Part shown: positions 26,675-36,102 of the stretch, in pieces
Numbering within the stretch: the first letter of the stretch is position 1
Layout: each line of letters begins with the position of its first letter
From: Gemmatimonadaceae bacterium
GTDB lineage: Bacteria > Gemmatimonadota > Gemmatimonadetes > Gemmatimonadales > Gemmatimonadaceae
DNA length: 64,000 nt
Direction: 5' to 3'
NCBI GenBank assembly: GCA_036496605.1
Contig: DASXKV010000035.1
Location: 147,855 to 211,854, forward strand
Program-made: the position numbers and the translations under genes
The notes under the pieces: generated by a model
The model's database searches: none
Told to the model about the DNA's origin: nothing
The model's input: only the letters and a program-made list of their open reading frames with translations

Positions 26675-28162
26675 GTGACGGAGTTCTCGCTCGCGGACAT
26701 CGTCGGCGTGCTCACCTCGGCGGAGTTGCTGGTCGACCGGCGTGGTGATCTGCCGCTATCCGCGCAGGGAATCACCGATGATAGCCGACTCGTTCGGCCC
26801 GGTACGCTCTTCATCGCCGTTCGTGGGACGGAACGGGACGGGCATGACTATCTCGAGATGGCACGGGCGGCGGGCGCGGTCGCGGCCATAGTCGAATCGG
26901 CGGATCGAGTGCCAGAAGGGCTGCCTGCACTCGTCGTGCACGATGGCCGGCGTGCGGCGCCACTCGCTGCGGCCGCGGCGTACGGCTGGCCCGCAAAATA
27001 TCTCCAGCTCGTCGGCGTCACAGGCACCAACGGAAAGACGACGACGGTGAACATGCTCCGCCACATCCTCGAGGGTCGCGAGGCAGGCAGTGCGTCGATC
27101 GGAACGCTCGGGGTGCTGGTGGGCAGCGCCGGCGAGCCGGTGGAGGGCGGCGGAGGCCTAACGACGCCCGGACCCGTCGAGCTGCAGCGTCTTCTCCGAG
27201 TCCTTGTCGACGCGCGAATCGGCAAGGTGGCGATGGAGGTATCGTCACACTCGCTCCATCAGAGCCGCGTCGAAGGCGTGCAGTTCGACGTGATCGTCTT
27301 CACGAACTTCACGCGCGACCACCTCGATTATCATCGGACGATGGAGGAGTACTTCCGCGCGAAGGCCCGGCTACTCGACTATCTCAAGCCCCACGGCACC
27401 GTCGTATACAATCTCGACGAGAAGGCGTGGACCGCGCTACGCACGGATCGACGGCGCGTCGCGTTCAGCGAGCGCGTGGTGAGCGCCGAGGTGCACTGCG
27501 AGGGGGTGCAATTCGGTCCGCGGGGCAGTGAGTGGACGCTCGCGCTCGGCAACGAACGCCTGCCGGTGCACCTCCCACTCATCGGTGACTTCAACGTCAT
27601 GAATGCGCTCGGTGCCGCGGCGGCGGCGTATGCGTTAGGCACGTCGACTGCCCAGATCGCCGCGCGGCTCTCGTCCTTGCCGCAGGTGCCTGGCCGTCTG
27701 GAATTGCTGAACGAGTCGCCGGCGGTCTTGCGCGATTATGCACACACGCCGGACGCACTCGAGCGTGCACTCCAGGCGGTGCGGCCGTTCACGCACGGAC
27801 GTCTTCTCGCGGTATTCGGCTGCGGCGGCGATCGTGATCGCGGCAAGCGACCGGTCATGGGTGAGATTGCCGAACGGCTCGCCGACCACGCGATCGTCAC
27901 GAGCGACAATCCCCGCACGGAAGATCCGGAGCGGATCCTCGACGATATCGAAACCGGAATGCATAGCGGCACCCACGAGCGAATCACCGACCGGCTCGAG
28001 GCAATTCAGCGGGCGCTCGCGATCGCGGAGCCGCAGGACGTCGTTCTTCTTGCCGGCAAAGGGCACGAGACGTATCAGGTCCGCGGGACCACGAAATACC
28101 CATTCGATGAAAAGGAGATTGTAAAATCACTCATGTCGACGCCATCGTCGAAGCACGCATGA
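26675..28162 (+). CDS. murE: MurE UDP-MurNAc-dipeptide ligase
   Basis: 495 residues. Adds the third stem-peptide residue (probably meso-diaminopimelate) to UDP-MurNAc-L-Ala-D-Glu using ATP. It shows the Mur ligase P-loop GVTGTNGKTTTVNMLRHIL, MEVSSHSL, FTNFTRDHLDYH, DYAHTPDALERAL, and TSDNPRTEDPE, where the DNPR motif is typical of DAP-adding enzymes. The start is GTG 26675, 3 bp after the ftsI stop. It overlaps murF by 4 bp. Confidence 0.96.
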   Translation: MTEFSLADIVGVLTSAELLVDRRGDLPLSAQGITDDSRLVRPGTLFIAVRGTERDGHDYLEMARAAGAVAAIVESADRVPEGLPALVVHDGRRAAPLAAAAAYGWPAKYLQLVGVTGTNGKTTTVNMLRHILEGREAGSASIGTLGVLVGSAGEPVEGGGGLTTPGPVELQRLLRVLVDARIGKVAMEVSSHSLHQSRVEGVQFDVIVFTNFTRDHLDYHRTMEEYFRAKARLLDYLKPHGTVVYNLDEKAWTALRTDRRRVAFSERVVSAEVHCEGVQFGPRGSEWTLALGNERLPVHLPLIGDFNVMNALGAAAAAYALGTSTAQIAARLSSLPQVPGRLELLNESPAVLRDYAHTPDALERALQAVRPFTHGRLLAVFGCGGDRDRGKRPVMGEIAERLADHAIVTSDNPRTEDPERILDDIETGMHSGTHERITDRLEAIQRALAIAEPQDVVLLAGKGHETYQVRGTTKYPFDEKEIVKSLMSTPSSKHA

Positions 28163-29538
28163 ACTTTTGGAGCTGGGACCGCGTTGCCGATGCGCTGCAG
28201 CCGTTCGCGGCGGTGAACTTGCCACGGGGCCTTGAGTCGTTTGCGCGCATCTGGAGCGACACGCGTACGATTGCCCGCGGCGACCTGTTCGTCGCGCTCG
28301 TCGGTGAGCGATTCGATGCCCACGAGTTTCTTCAGCAAGCCGTGGCGAGCGGCGCCGGCGGTCTCGTGGTGTCGCGCGCCGAAGGCACGCGCGGGCTCGG
28401 CGTCCCCGTGTTCGAGGTGCGCGACACGCTCGTCGCGCTGGGTGCACTCGGGCGATATCGACGCTGCGCATGGGGAAACCCGGTCGTCGGCGTCGTCGGT
28501 ACGAACGGCAAGACGAGCACGAAGGAGCTCCTGAAGGCAGCGTTAGGCAGCACGCTCTCGACGCACGCGACGTATGGGAATCTCAACAACCTCGTCGGAG
28601 TGCCGCTCACGCTGCTGGCCATCCCCGACGAGGCGGACGTCGCCGTCATCGAGATGGGCACGAACCAGCCCGGAGAAGTGGCGCGTTTACGCGCCGTCGT
28701 CGAGCCTAACGTGACCGTCGTCACCTCGATCGCCGAGGAACATCTCGAGGGCCTTGGCGATCTCGCGGGTGTGATGAGAGAGGAGCTGGCGGCCTGCGAC
28801 GGCGTCGCAATGGCGGTGGTTCCCGCGAGTCAGCCGGACGTTGTCGCCGAAGCACGCAAGCGCGCCCGGCGTGTGATTGCCGCTGGCGTGGACGAGGGTG
28901 ATCTTCGCGCCGACCAGTGGACGCTGGACACGGATGGAAGTGGCCGCGTGACGGTTGGCGGCAAGGAGGTTCGCGTGCCGCTGCGCGGTGTTCATAACTT
29001 ACGAAACACGATGCTTGCCCTGGCGGTCGCTCGCGAGCTTGGCGTGCCGGTCGAGCGCGCCGCCGAGGGGATTGCGCGGATGTCGGTCCCACCCATGCGC
29101 TCGAACGTCGAGCAGCTCGGCCAAGCGACGCTCGTCAACGACGCGTACAACTCGAACCCCGGCTCGGCCCGGGCCGCGCTCGAGCTGCTGCAGCATGCCG
29201 GCCGCGGCCGACAACGCGTTGCCGTGCTGGGTACCATGCTCGAGCTGGGGCCGAGCGGTCCGTCGCTGCACGAGTCGCTGGCCCGCGACGCCTTGGCATC
29301 ACCGATCGAGGTGCTCGCCGGCCTTGGCGAGTTCGCCGCTGCCTTCGACCGAGCCGCCGACGCCTCGGCGCGACAACGCCTCGTGACGGCCGACGACGTG
29401 GAGAGTCTCTGGAATCGGCTCGCGTCGCGTCTCGAGCCGGACGCCGTTATCCTGCTCAAGGCGTCGCGCGGGGTTCGGCTGGAGCAGCTGGTTCCGAAAA
29501 TCAGAGAGTGGGCGGCAGGAAAAGGGGCTAAGGGCTAG
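28159..29538 (+). CDS. murF: MurF UDP-MurNAc-tripeptide D-Ala-D-Ala ligase
   Basis: 459 residues. Adds D-Ala-D-Ala to the UDP-MurNAc tripeptide. DTRTIARGDLFVAL, the P-loop VVGTNGKTSTKELLKAAL, TYGNLNNLVGVPLTLL, EMGTNQPGEVARL and NDAYNSNPGSARAAL are standard MurF motifs. The last codons (GAKG, then TAG) are written by a GGGGCTAAGGGCTAG repeat word, so the repeat element defines the C-terminus. Confidence 0.96.
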   Translation: MNFWSWDRVADALQPFAAVNLPRGLESFARIWSDTRTIARGDLFVALVGERFDAHEFLQQAVASGAGGLVVSRAEGTRGLGVPVFEVRDTLVALGALGRYRRCAWGNPVVGVVGTNGKTSTKELLKAALGSTLSTHATYGNLNNLVGVPLTLLAIPDEADVAVIEMGTNQPGEVARLRAVVEPNVTVVTSIAEEHLEGLGDLAGVMREELAACDGVAMAVVPASQPDVVAEARKRARRVIAAGVDEGDLRADQWTLDTDGSGRVTVGGKEVRVPLRGVHNLRNTMLALAVARELGVPVERAAEGIARMSVPPMRSNVEQLGQATLVNDAYNSNPGSARAALELLQHAGRGRQRVAVLGTMLELGPSGPSLHESLARDALASPIEVLAGLGEFAAAFDRAADASARQRLVTADDVESLWNRLASRLEPDAVILLKASRGVRLEQLVPKIREWAAGKGAKG

Positions 29539-29649
29539 GGTTTGAGGGCTAGCCATTGCCTCGATCTCGAACCTTGACGCTTTCATCACCCAAGAAGCCC
29601 AATCCCACGAGAAAGCTGACGCCGATCCCTAGCCCCAGACCCTGACCCT
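29520..29649. repeat. Split GGGGCTA-type element between murF and mraY
   Basis: G-rich words (AAGGGGCTAAGGGCTAGGG... GAGGGCTAG) at 29521-29551 include the murF stop. A non-repetitive 70-bp middle follows, then C-rich words CCCTAGCCCCAGACCCTGACCC (about 29628-29648) abut the mraY start. The two arms are roughly complementary, AAGGG...GGGCTAGGG against CCCTAGCCC...CCCTT. No Shine-Dalgarno is visible for mraY. Confidence 0.55.
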
Positions 29650-30798
29650 TTGCTCTACTATCTCCTAGTCCCGCTCATTCCGAAGTACCGCGTCTTCAAC
29701 CTCATCACCTACATCTCCTTCCGTGCGGTCATGGCGGCGGTGACGGGGCTGATACTGTCGTTCATCCTCGGCCCGATCATTCTCAGTGCGCTGCGTCGTC
29801 AGGCCGTGCATCAGGTCGTCCGGGAAGGAACGCCCGATACCCACGCGTCCAAGGGCACGACCCCGACGATGGGTGGGCTGATCATCATCGCCTGCTCGAT
29901 CATCCCGATCCTACTATGGTCGCGCTTCAGTCTGAGACGACCGTACGTGCTTGTGGCCATGTTCGTCATGCTCTGGATGGGCGCCATCGGTTTGCTCGAC
30001 GATTATCTCAAGCTCAAACAGAAGCGGGAAGGGAAGAAGAACAGCGGCCTCGTCGAGCGCTACAAGCTGGCAGGCCAAGTGATCATCGGTGTCGCGCTCG
30101 GATGGTATTTGTGGAAGGATCCGCTGGTGCCGTACCTGCCGGGCGCGTCGACGTCGGTGCCGTTCTTCAAGTACGTCGTCGTCGTTCCCGCCGCGGGCTT
30201 CGCGTGGCTCTATGTCGTGTTCACGACGTTCATTCTCACGGGGACGAGCAACGCCGTGAACATGACCGACGGCCTCGATGGCCTGGCTGCGGGGCTTGGC
30301 GCGATCGCGTTCGCCACCTTTGCGATCTTCAGCTACGTGATGGGTCGCATCGACGCGAGCGCGTATTTACAAATGTTCTATTTGACCGACGCGGGCGAGC
30401 TGACGATTTTTTGCCTGGCCATCGTTGGCGCGTTGATTGGCTTTCTCTGGTTCAACACACATCCCGCCGAAGTTTTCATGGGTGACACCGGCTCCCTTGC
30501 GCTGGGCGGCGCGTTAGGCGCCGTCGCCATTCTGCTCAAATCGGAGTTTCTGCTTGCTTTCGTGGGTGCCGTCTTCGCGGCCGAAACGATGTCGGTGATT
30601 CTGCAGCGCTACGTGTTCAAGTATCGGAAAAAGCGCTACGGCCTCGAGTATGCGAAGGCTCACCGGGTTTTCCGCCGTGCACCCCTCCATCATCATTTCG
30701 AGATGCTGGGATGGGACGAGGCGAAAGTCGTGGTTCGTTTCTGGATCATCGGGATTCTCTGCGCTTTCTTTGCTCTCACGACCATCAAGCTCCGCTAA
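29650..30798 (+). CDS. mraY: MraY phospho-MurNAc-pentapeptide translocase
   Basis: 382 residues, about ten membrane helices. Transfers phospho-MurNAc-pentapeptide to undecaprenyl phosphate, forming lipid I. Conserved sites: GTPDTHASKGTTPTMGGL, the acidic pair in GLLDDYLKL, NAVNMTDGLDGLAAG, FNTHPAEVFMGDTGSLALGG, and the histidine cluster RRAPLHHHFE. The start appears to be TTG 29650; a repeat element, not a Shine-Dalgarno, precedes it, so the start is the least certain part. Confidence 0.96.
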   Translation: MLYYLLVPLIPKYRVFNLITYISFRAVMAAVTGLILSFILGPIILSALRRQAVHQVVREGTPDTHASKGTTPTMGGLIIIACSIIPILLWSRFSLRRPYVLVAMFVMLWMGAIGLLDDYLKLKQKREGKKNSGLVERYKLAGQVIIGVALGWYLWKDPLVPYLPGASTSVPFFKYVVVVPAAGFAWLYVVFTTFILTGTSNAVNMTDGLDGLAAGLGAIAFATFAIFSYVMGRIDASAYLQMFYLTDAGELTIFCLAIVGALIGFLWFNTHPAEVFMGDTGSLALGGALGAVAILLKSEFLLAFVGAVFAAETMSVILQRYVFKYRKKRYGLEYAKAHRVFRRAPLHHHFEMLGWDEAKVVVRFWIIGILCAFFALTTIKLR

Positions 30799-30802
30799 GA
30801 CC

Positions 30803-32251
30803 GTGACCGTACCACAACAGAGACGCGTCTCGGAACCGGCGATGCCGGCGGGGTGGCTCAACGGAGAGATCGCCGTTATCGGTCTCGCGCGCAGCGGACG
30901 TGCCGTTGCGACGCTGCTCGCGCGCACGGGCGCCGATGTTTATGCCTCCGACTCGGGAACTGGGAACGCGCTCGAATCCACGGCCGCCGCCCTTCGCGAC
31001 GAAGAGGTGAACGTGCAGATCGGGACGCACGACCTCGAGCGGATCGCCCGCGCGTCGCTCGTCGTCGTGAGTCCTGGCGTACCGCCGTCCGCGGCCCCAC
31101 TCGCCGCCGCACGTGCGCGAGGCATCGAGATCGTGAGCGAGGTGGAGATCGCGCTGCGCATGTTGCCCAACTTGCGCTACATCGCGATCACCGGCACGAA
31201 CGGCAAAACGACGACGACCGCGCTCACCGCTCATCTGCTCTCCGCACTCGGCCATCGCGCTGTGGCTGCGGGCAACATTGGGCTTCCGTTGGCGGAGGTC
31301 GCCCTGCGTCCGACTCCGCCGGAGTGGGTCGCGCTCGAGATCTCGTCATTTCAACTGCACGACACGCCGAGTATCGATCCCCGCGTCGGTATTCTCACGA
31401 ACCTCTCGGCGAACCACCTCGATCGTTATGCAAGCATCGAGGACTATTATGGCGACAAGGCCCTTCTGTTTCGTAACGCGACCGCCGCGTCGCATTGGGT
31501 GACCAATGGCGACGATGTCGTCGTCGAGGCGTTGGCAGAAGCCGCTCCAGGAGTCCACGGTCGGTTTTCCGTGCGCGGCCGGAGCGACGCGTGGGTCGAT
31601 CGCTCGCGCGGGATGCTCGAGGTGCTCGGCGAGCCGCTCCTGGCGCGCAGCGACTTGCCGCTGATCGGGGATCACAATGTCGCGAACGCGCTCGCGGCCG
31701 CGCTGGCCGTTGCGCTCGCGAGTGAGTCACATCGCACGCCGCAAGCGTTAGGCGCGGTTGCGCGCGGCCTCCGCACGTTTGAGGGCCTGGAGCATCGCAT
31801 CGAGATGGTCGCCGAGGTCAACGGCGTGCTGTGGATCAACGACTCGAAATCGACGAATGTCGCATCCACGGAAGTCGCGCTCCGCGGCATGACTCGGCCA
31901 ACGGTGCTCCTCCTCGGCGGGAGACACAAAGGCGAGCCATACACCTCGCTCGTGAACGAGATTCGCCGCACGGTAAAGGTTGTGCTGGCGTACGGAGAGT
32001 CCGCGCCGATCGTCGAGGGCGACCTCGGGAGCATCGTCCCCGTGGAGCGGCTCGGGTCGTCATTCTTGGACGTCGTCGCGGCGGCGCGCCGCGCTGCGGC
32101 GAGTGGAGACGCCGTGCTCCTCTCACCGGCGTGCTCGAGCTACGACATGTTCGAGAACTATGAGCAACGCGGACGCGAGTTCAAGCGACTCGTGAATCAA
32201 AGCGGCGCCACCAAACGGCCGTCGGCGCTCAAGCGGGATACAGCGAAGTGA
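30803..32251 (+). CDS. murD: MurD UDP-MurNAc-L-Ala-D-Glu ligase
   Basis: Adds D-glutamate to UDP-MurNAc-L-Ala. The N-terminal Rossmann-like segment is IAVIGLARSGRAVATLLARTGADVY; the P-loop is AITGTNGKTTTTALTAHLL; EISSFQL, NLSANHLDRY and NDSKSTNVASTEVAL follow. 482 residues from GTG 30803; ATG 30842 (469 residues) is equally possible and closer to the usual family length. The stop is followed by 16 bp and then ftsW. Confidence 0.95.
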   Translation: MTVPQQRRVSEPAMPAGWLNGEIAVIGLARSGRAVATLLARTGADVYASDSGTGNALESTAAALRDEEVNVQIGTHDLERIARASLVVVSPGVPPSAAPLAAARARGIEIVSEVEIALRMLPNLRYIAITGTNGKTTTTALTAHLLSALGHRAVAAGNIGLPLAEVALRPTPPEWVALEISSFQLHDTPSIDPRVGILTNLSANHLDRYASIEDYYGDKALLFRNATAASHWVTNGDDVVVEALAEAAPGVHGRFSVRGRSDAWVDRSRGMLEVLGEPLLARSDLPLIGDHNVANALAAALAVALASESHRTPQALGAVARGLRTFEGLEHRIEMVAEVNGVLWINDSKSTNVASTEVALRGMTRPTVLLLGGRHKGEPYTSLVNEIRRTVKVVLAYGESAPIVEGDLGSIVPVERLGSSFLDVVAAARRAAASGDAVLLSPACSSYDMFENYEQRGREFKRLVNQSGATKRPSALKRDTAK

Positions 32252-32267
32252 GTGGAGGCGCAGCATT

Positions 32268-33536
32268 GTGAAGGTTGGTAGCTCTGTTCGTGAGGACGGC
32301 GTCACGCGCGCGTCAACGCTCCCTCCTTCGCGCGCCGAGACGACCGCTGTGAGTCAGCGTGCCGCCGAGTCGCGCCGCAACCAGCGCAGCCGATGGAAGA
32401 TGGGAGTGGAGGCGCAAGGACTGATGCTCGTCAGCTCGGTGCTGATCGCATACGGACTCGCGGTCCTGTACAGCGCCAGCGCGCTGGTGGCGATGAACGA
32501 GAACCACGGAAGTGCCTATTACCTCCTGCGCCAGCTCGCAGGTGTCGCCGCTGGCGTCGTTGCCTTCGCAATCGTCGCGAAGGTGGATGCGGAGAAATGG
32601 CGCGAGTGGGCATGGCCGCTGATGTTCCTCACGATCGCGACAATGGTGCTGACGCTCGTTCTGCCGGACTCCATCGCGCCGCGCATCAACGGATCGAAGC
32701 GGTTTCTCTTCGGGAGCTCGTTTCAGCCGTCGGAGCTCGGCAAGCTCGGTGTGATCGCGTGGTGCTCGATGCTCGTCGTCCGCAAGGGCGATTCGCTGCG
32801 ACGCCTAACGAAGGGGCTCGTGCCTTTCTTGCTGATCATCGGCTTGCTCGACGTCCTTGCGGCGCTCGAGCCCGATCTCTCCGTATCGATGTTGTACACG
32901 TTGCTCATGGCGCTGCTGCTTTTCGTTGGCGGCGCGCGCATGAGTCATTTCGTTGCGCTCGGCGCCCTCGCCATACCGGTGCTTTGGCACAAGATCGAGC
33001 GCGTGCAATACGCCCTGTTGCGGCTCTCGAGTTTCCTCGATCCGGGCGGCGCACCCGGCGCGGTCAATTACCAGTTGAAGCAGTCGCTCGTCGCCGTTGG
33101 CTCGGGCGGTGCCTTCGGCGTGGGCTTTGGCGAAGGTCGGCAGCAGGCAGGGTTTCTACCGTATCCGTACAGCGATTTCATCGCGAGCAACATCGGCGAA
33201 GAATGGGGCTTCGTCGGTCTCGCCGCGATCGTCGTTGCATTCGGGGTGTACGCTCTGCTGGGCTTTCGAATCGCTCGTAATGCGCGCTCGCCCTTCCTGC
33301 AGCTGCTCGCCGTCGGATTGACCTTCGTTACGGTCCTCACTGCTTACCTGCACGTCGGCGTCGTCATCGGGCTGCTGCCCACGACGGGTCTCACGCTGCC
33401 GTTCGTCTCGTACGGCCGATCGAATCTCGTGCTCACGATGCTATTCACGGGAATTCTGGTGAACATCGGCAGCAGCAGGGAGCGCGTACTCGGCAGTAGC
33501 GCCACCGATCCATTGGCAACGCCCGCAACGCGGTGA
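32268..33536 (+). CDS. ftsW: FtsW septal peptidoglycan polymerase (SEDS family)
   Basis: 422 residues. A basic, Ser/Arg-rich cytosolic N-terminus of about 45 residues is followed by about ten membrane helices. SEDS signatures are visible: GLAVLYSASALVA, RINGSKRFL, LEPDLSVSML, LPYPYSDFIASNIGEEWGFVG, and LPFVSYGRSNL near the end. It polymerises lipid II glycan at the septum with FtsI. GTG 32268 start. It overlaps murG by 4 bp (GTGA). RodA is the close alternative, but the dcw position favours FtsW. Confidence 0.94.
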   Translation: MKVGSSVREDGVTRASTLPPSRAETTAVSQRAAESRRNQRSRWKMGVEAQGLMLVSSVLIAYGLAVLYSASALVAMNENHGSAYYLLRQLAGVAAGVVAFAIVAKVDAEKWREWAWPLMFLTIATMVLTLVLPDSIAPRINGSKRFLFGSSFQPSELGKLGVIAWCSMLVVRKGDSLRRLTKGLVPFLLIIGLLDVLAALEPDLSVSMLYTLLMALLLFVGGARMSHFVALGALAIPVLWHKIERVQYALLRLSSFLDPGGAPGAVNYQLKQSLVAVGSGGAFGVGFGEGRQQAGFLPYPYSDFIASNIGEEWGFVGLAAIVVAFGVYALLGFRIARNARSPFLQLLAVGLTFVTVLTAYLHVGVVIGLLPTTGLTLPFVSYGRSNLVLTMLFTGILVNIGSSRERVLGSSATDPLATPATR

Positions 33537-34669
33537 TCGAACCTCGACGCGTCGAGAGCACAGGGCCGCGTGTGCTGTTCGCCGGCGGTGGCACTGGCGG
33601 TCATCTGTATCCGGGTCTCGCGATCGCGCGCGCCTTGAAACAGCTGCGACCGGATGTTGAGCCTTTCTTCATCGGGGCGCGGAGAGGGATCGAGCGCGAC
33701 ATACTGCCGGCGACGGAATTCCCGCACGTACTGCTTGATCTCCATCCGCTGTACCGCACGAAAGTCTGGAGCAACTGGAAAACTGCGCGCGGCGCCGTCG
33801 GTGCGTGGCGTCAGCTCAGTCACCTTGCGCGGGAGCAGCAGCCGGCCGCCATCGTCGGCACGGGAGGCTACGCATCGGGCCTCGCTCTCGCATACGCCGC
33901 CGCGCATCGCATTCCCTACGTGCTCCAGGAACAGAATAGCTTTCCAGGCCTAACGATGCGCTTCTTCTCGCGATGGGCGCGCGCAGTCTATCTCGGGTAT
34001 CCGGAGGCAGTGCGCTATCTCCCGAAGGCGAATCAATCGACGCTGATCGACACGGGCAATCCGATCGAGCCGCCGCCGCGAGATCGACCATCCCGAGCCG
34101 AATCTCGTCGACAGTGGGGACTCCCGCCGACAGGTGGGCGCGTTCTGCTTGTCTTCGGCGGCAGCCAGGGCTCCCGCGCGATCAACTCCGCCGTAGCGCA
34201 GTGGCTCCGCTCCGGTCAGCGTCCAGCGGACTTGTATGTGATCTGGGCGACCGGGAAAGGCACGTACGACGAATTTGCCTCGCTGGCCAGCGATGCCGTC
34301 ATCATCCGGCCGTACATCGCGCCGATGCGTGATGCGTATGCCGCCGCCGATCTCGCCGTAGCGCGTGCCGGCGCGATGGGCACAGCGGAGCTCTGCGCCT
34401 GGGGAATTCCGGCGATTCTCGTCCCTTTGCCGACGGCGGCCGCGGATCATCAGGCGATCAACGCGCGCACGCTCGCGGCGGTGGGCGCGGCGATTTACAT
34501 CCCACAAGTCGATTTCACGGCGAAGCGACTCGATACCACGCTACGCGAGCTGTTGTCACAGCCGGAAGAGCTCGCGCGACTCGCGCAGGCTGCCGCATCA
34601 CGGGCGCGCCCGAACGCGGCGATGGACATTGCTGGGCGCATCGCTGAGATGATAGGCGGAGCCACCTAG
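33533..34669 (+). CDS. murG: MurG UDP-GlcNAc:lipid I transferase
   Basis: 378 residues. Adds GlcNAc to lipid I on the cytosolic face of the membrane, giving lipid II. Conserved blocks: FAGGGTGGHLYPGLAIA, GTGGYASGLALAYA, LQEQNSFPGLTMR, VFGGSQGSRAIN, and ARAGAMGTAELCAWGIPAILVPLP, the UDP-GlcNAc-binding region. GTG start in a 4-bp overlap with ftsW. Confidence 0.96.
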   Translation: MIEPRRVESTGPRVLFAGGGTGGHLYPGLAIARALKQLRPDVEPFFIGARRGIERDILPATEFPHVLLDLHPLYRTKVWSNWKTARGAVGAWRQLSHLAREQQPAAIVGTGGYASGLALAYAAAHRIPYVLQEQNSFPGLTMRFFSRWARAVYLGYPEAVRYLPKANQSTLIDTGNPIEPPPRDRPSRAESRRQWGLPPTGGRVLLVFGGSQGSRAINSAVAQWLRSGQRPADLYVIWATGKGTYDEFASLASDAVIIRPYIAPMRDAYAAADLAVARAGAMGTAELCAWGIPAILVPLPTAAADHQAINARTLAAVGAAIYIPQVDFTAKRLDTTLRELLSQPEELARLAQAAASRARPNAAMDIAGRIAEMIGGAT

Positions 34670-34701
34670 CACCTGTCACCTATTGCTAGATTGCGGCGCT
34701 C

Positions 34702-36102
34702 ATGCGCCTTCTGGATTCCGACGACCCACGCCCGGTCCATTTCGTCGGCATTGCCGGCGCCGGCATGAGCGCGCTCGCCGAGCTGTTCGTGCGGCGCGGA
34801 GTTGCCGTAACTGGATGCGACGCGAACCCCGGTGAAGCGGACGACCTGCGGCGACTCGGCATCAAAGTCGGGCCGCACGATCCGGCTCACGTCGATGGCG
34901 CGCGCGCGCTCATCGTCACGTCGGCGATGCCGAAGGATCATCCGGAGCTACAGCGTGCGCGTGACTGCGGGCTGCCAGTGATACGTCGCGCGGAAGCGCT
35001 CGGCGAGGTCACACACGGCCGAGAGCTCGTCGGCGTTGCCGGCACGCACGGAAAGACGACGACGACCGTGATGACGACGGAGGCGCTCGCCGCCGCCGGT
35101 CGCGATCCGACGGCGCTCGTCGGTGGCCGCGTCGGCGCATGGTCCGGCAACTTGCGCAAAGGCACCGACCGGTTGTACGTCGTCGAAGCGGACGAATACG
35201 ATCGCTCCTTTCTCGCGCTCGCGCCGACGGTGGCTGTCGTGACGAACATCGAACCCGATCATCTCGACATTTACGACGGGCTTGCCGATATCCGGCGGGC
35301 GTTCTCGCAATTTGTCGGAGGCGCCCGCGCGATTGTCCTCTGCGCCGAAGACGCCGGAGCTGCGGGTATGCGCTTGCCCAGTGGAACAGAAGTAGTCCGC
35401 TATGCGATTGCCGACGGCACACCGGAGGCGCCGGCGCTGCGCGACGCGCGACTCATCGGGCATCCGGTGCGCGATACGCCGAACGGCAGCGCCTTCGAGC
35501 TGGAGTACGACGGTGAAACGTTAGGCAGCGTGGCGTTGCGCGTGCCTGGACGTCATAACATGCTCAACGCCCTGGCGGCGCTCGCGAGTGGTCTGATGCT
35601 CGGTGCGCCCGCATCGGACCTGGCGCGTGGGCTGGCGTCTTTTCGCGGCGTCGAGCGACGCTTCGAGCGAATCGGCGAGGCGCGCGGCGTCACGATCTTC
35701 GACGATTACGCGCACCATCCGACCGAGATCGCGGCGACGCTCGCCGCCGCACGCGGCGCTTTTCCGCTGCGTCGCATCGTCGTGGCGTTCCAGCCCCATC
35801 TCTTTTCGCGAACGCGCGACTTCGCTGCCGAGTTTGCGGGCGCGCTCGGCGCTGCCGACGCGGTTTTCCTCACCGAGATCTATCCCTCGCGTGAAAAGCC
35901 GATTCCAGGCGTGACGGCGTCGCTCATCGCCGACGAAATGCAGTCCGCGTCCGCGCGTCTCGTTTGGCGCGGCGAGCGTTCTGACGTCGCGCGGGCGCTC
36001 GCATCCGAAGTGCACGAGGGCGACGTCGTCATTACGATGGGCGCGGGCGATATCACTCGTACTGCGCCCGAGTTGCTCGCGCTGCTCACGGAGCGACAAT
36101 GA
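34702..36102 (+). CDS. murC: MurC UDP-MurNAc-L-alanine ligase
   Basis: 466 residues. First amino-acid ligase of the cytosolic peptidoglycan pathway. HFVGIAGAGMSALAELF (N-terminal UDP site), the P-loop VAGTHGKTTTTVMTTEAL, EADEYDRSFL, NIEPDHLDIY, FDDYAHHPTEIAATLAA and FQPHLFSRT are all MurC motifs. No fused Ddl or MurB domain. It overlaps ftsQ by 4 bp. Confidence 0.97.
   Translation: MRLLDSDDPRPVHFVGIAGAGMSALAELFVRRGVAVTGCDANPGEADDLRRLGIKVGPHDPAHVDGARALIVTSAMPKDHPELQRARDCGLPVIRRAEALGEVTHGRELVGVAGTHGKTTTTVMTTEALAAAGRDPTALVGGRVGAWSGNLRKGTDRLYVVEADEYDRSFLALAPTVAVVTNIEPDHLDIYDGLADIRRAFSQFVGGARAIVLCAEDAGAAGMRLPSGTEVVRYAIADGTPEAPALRDARLIGHPVRDTPNGSAFELEYDGETLGSVALRVPGRHNMLNALAALASGLMLGAPASDLARGLASFRGVERRFERIGEARGVTIFDDYAHHPTEIAATLAAARGAFPLRRIVVAFQPHLFSRTRDFAAEFAGALGAADAVFLTEIYPSREKPIPGVTASLIADEMQSASARLVWRGERSDVARALASEVHEGDVVITMGAGDITRTAPELLALLTERQ

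Noticed and set aside
30650..30802. Extended murD start inside mraY.
   Set aside because: The 5' extension runs in a different frame through the conserved end of mraY and reads as non-family sequence; murD conservation begins after 30842.
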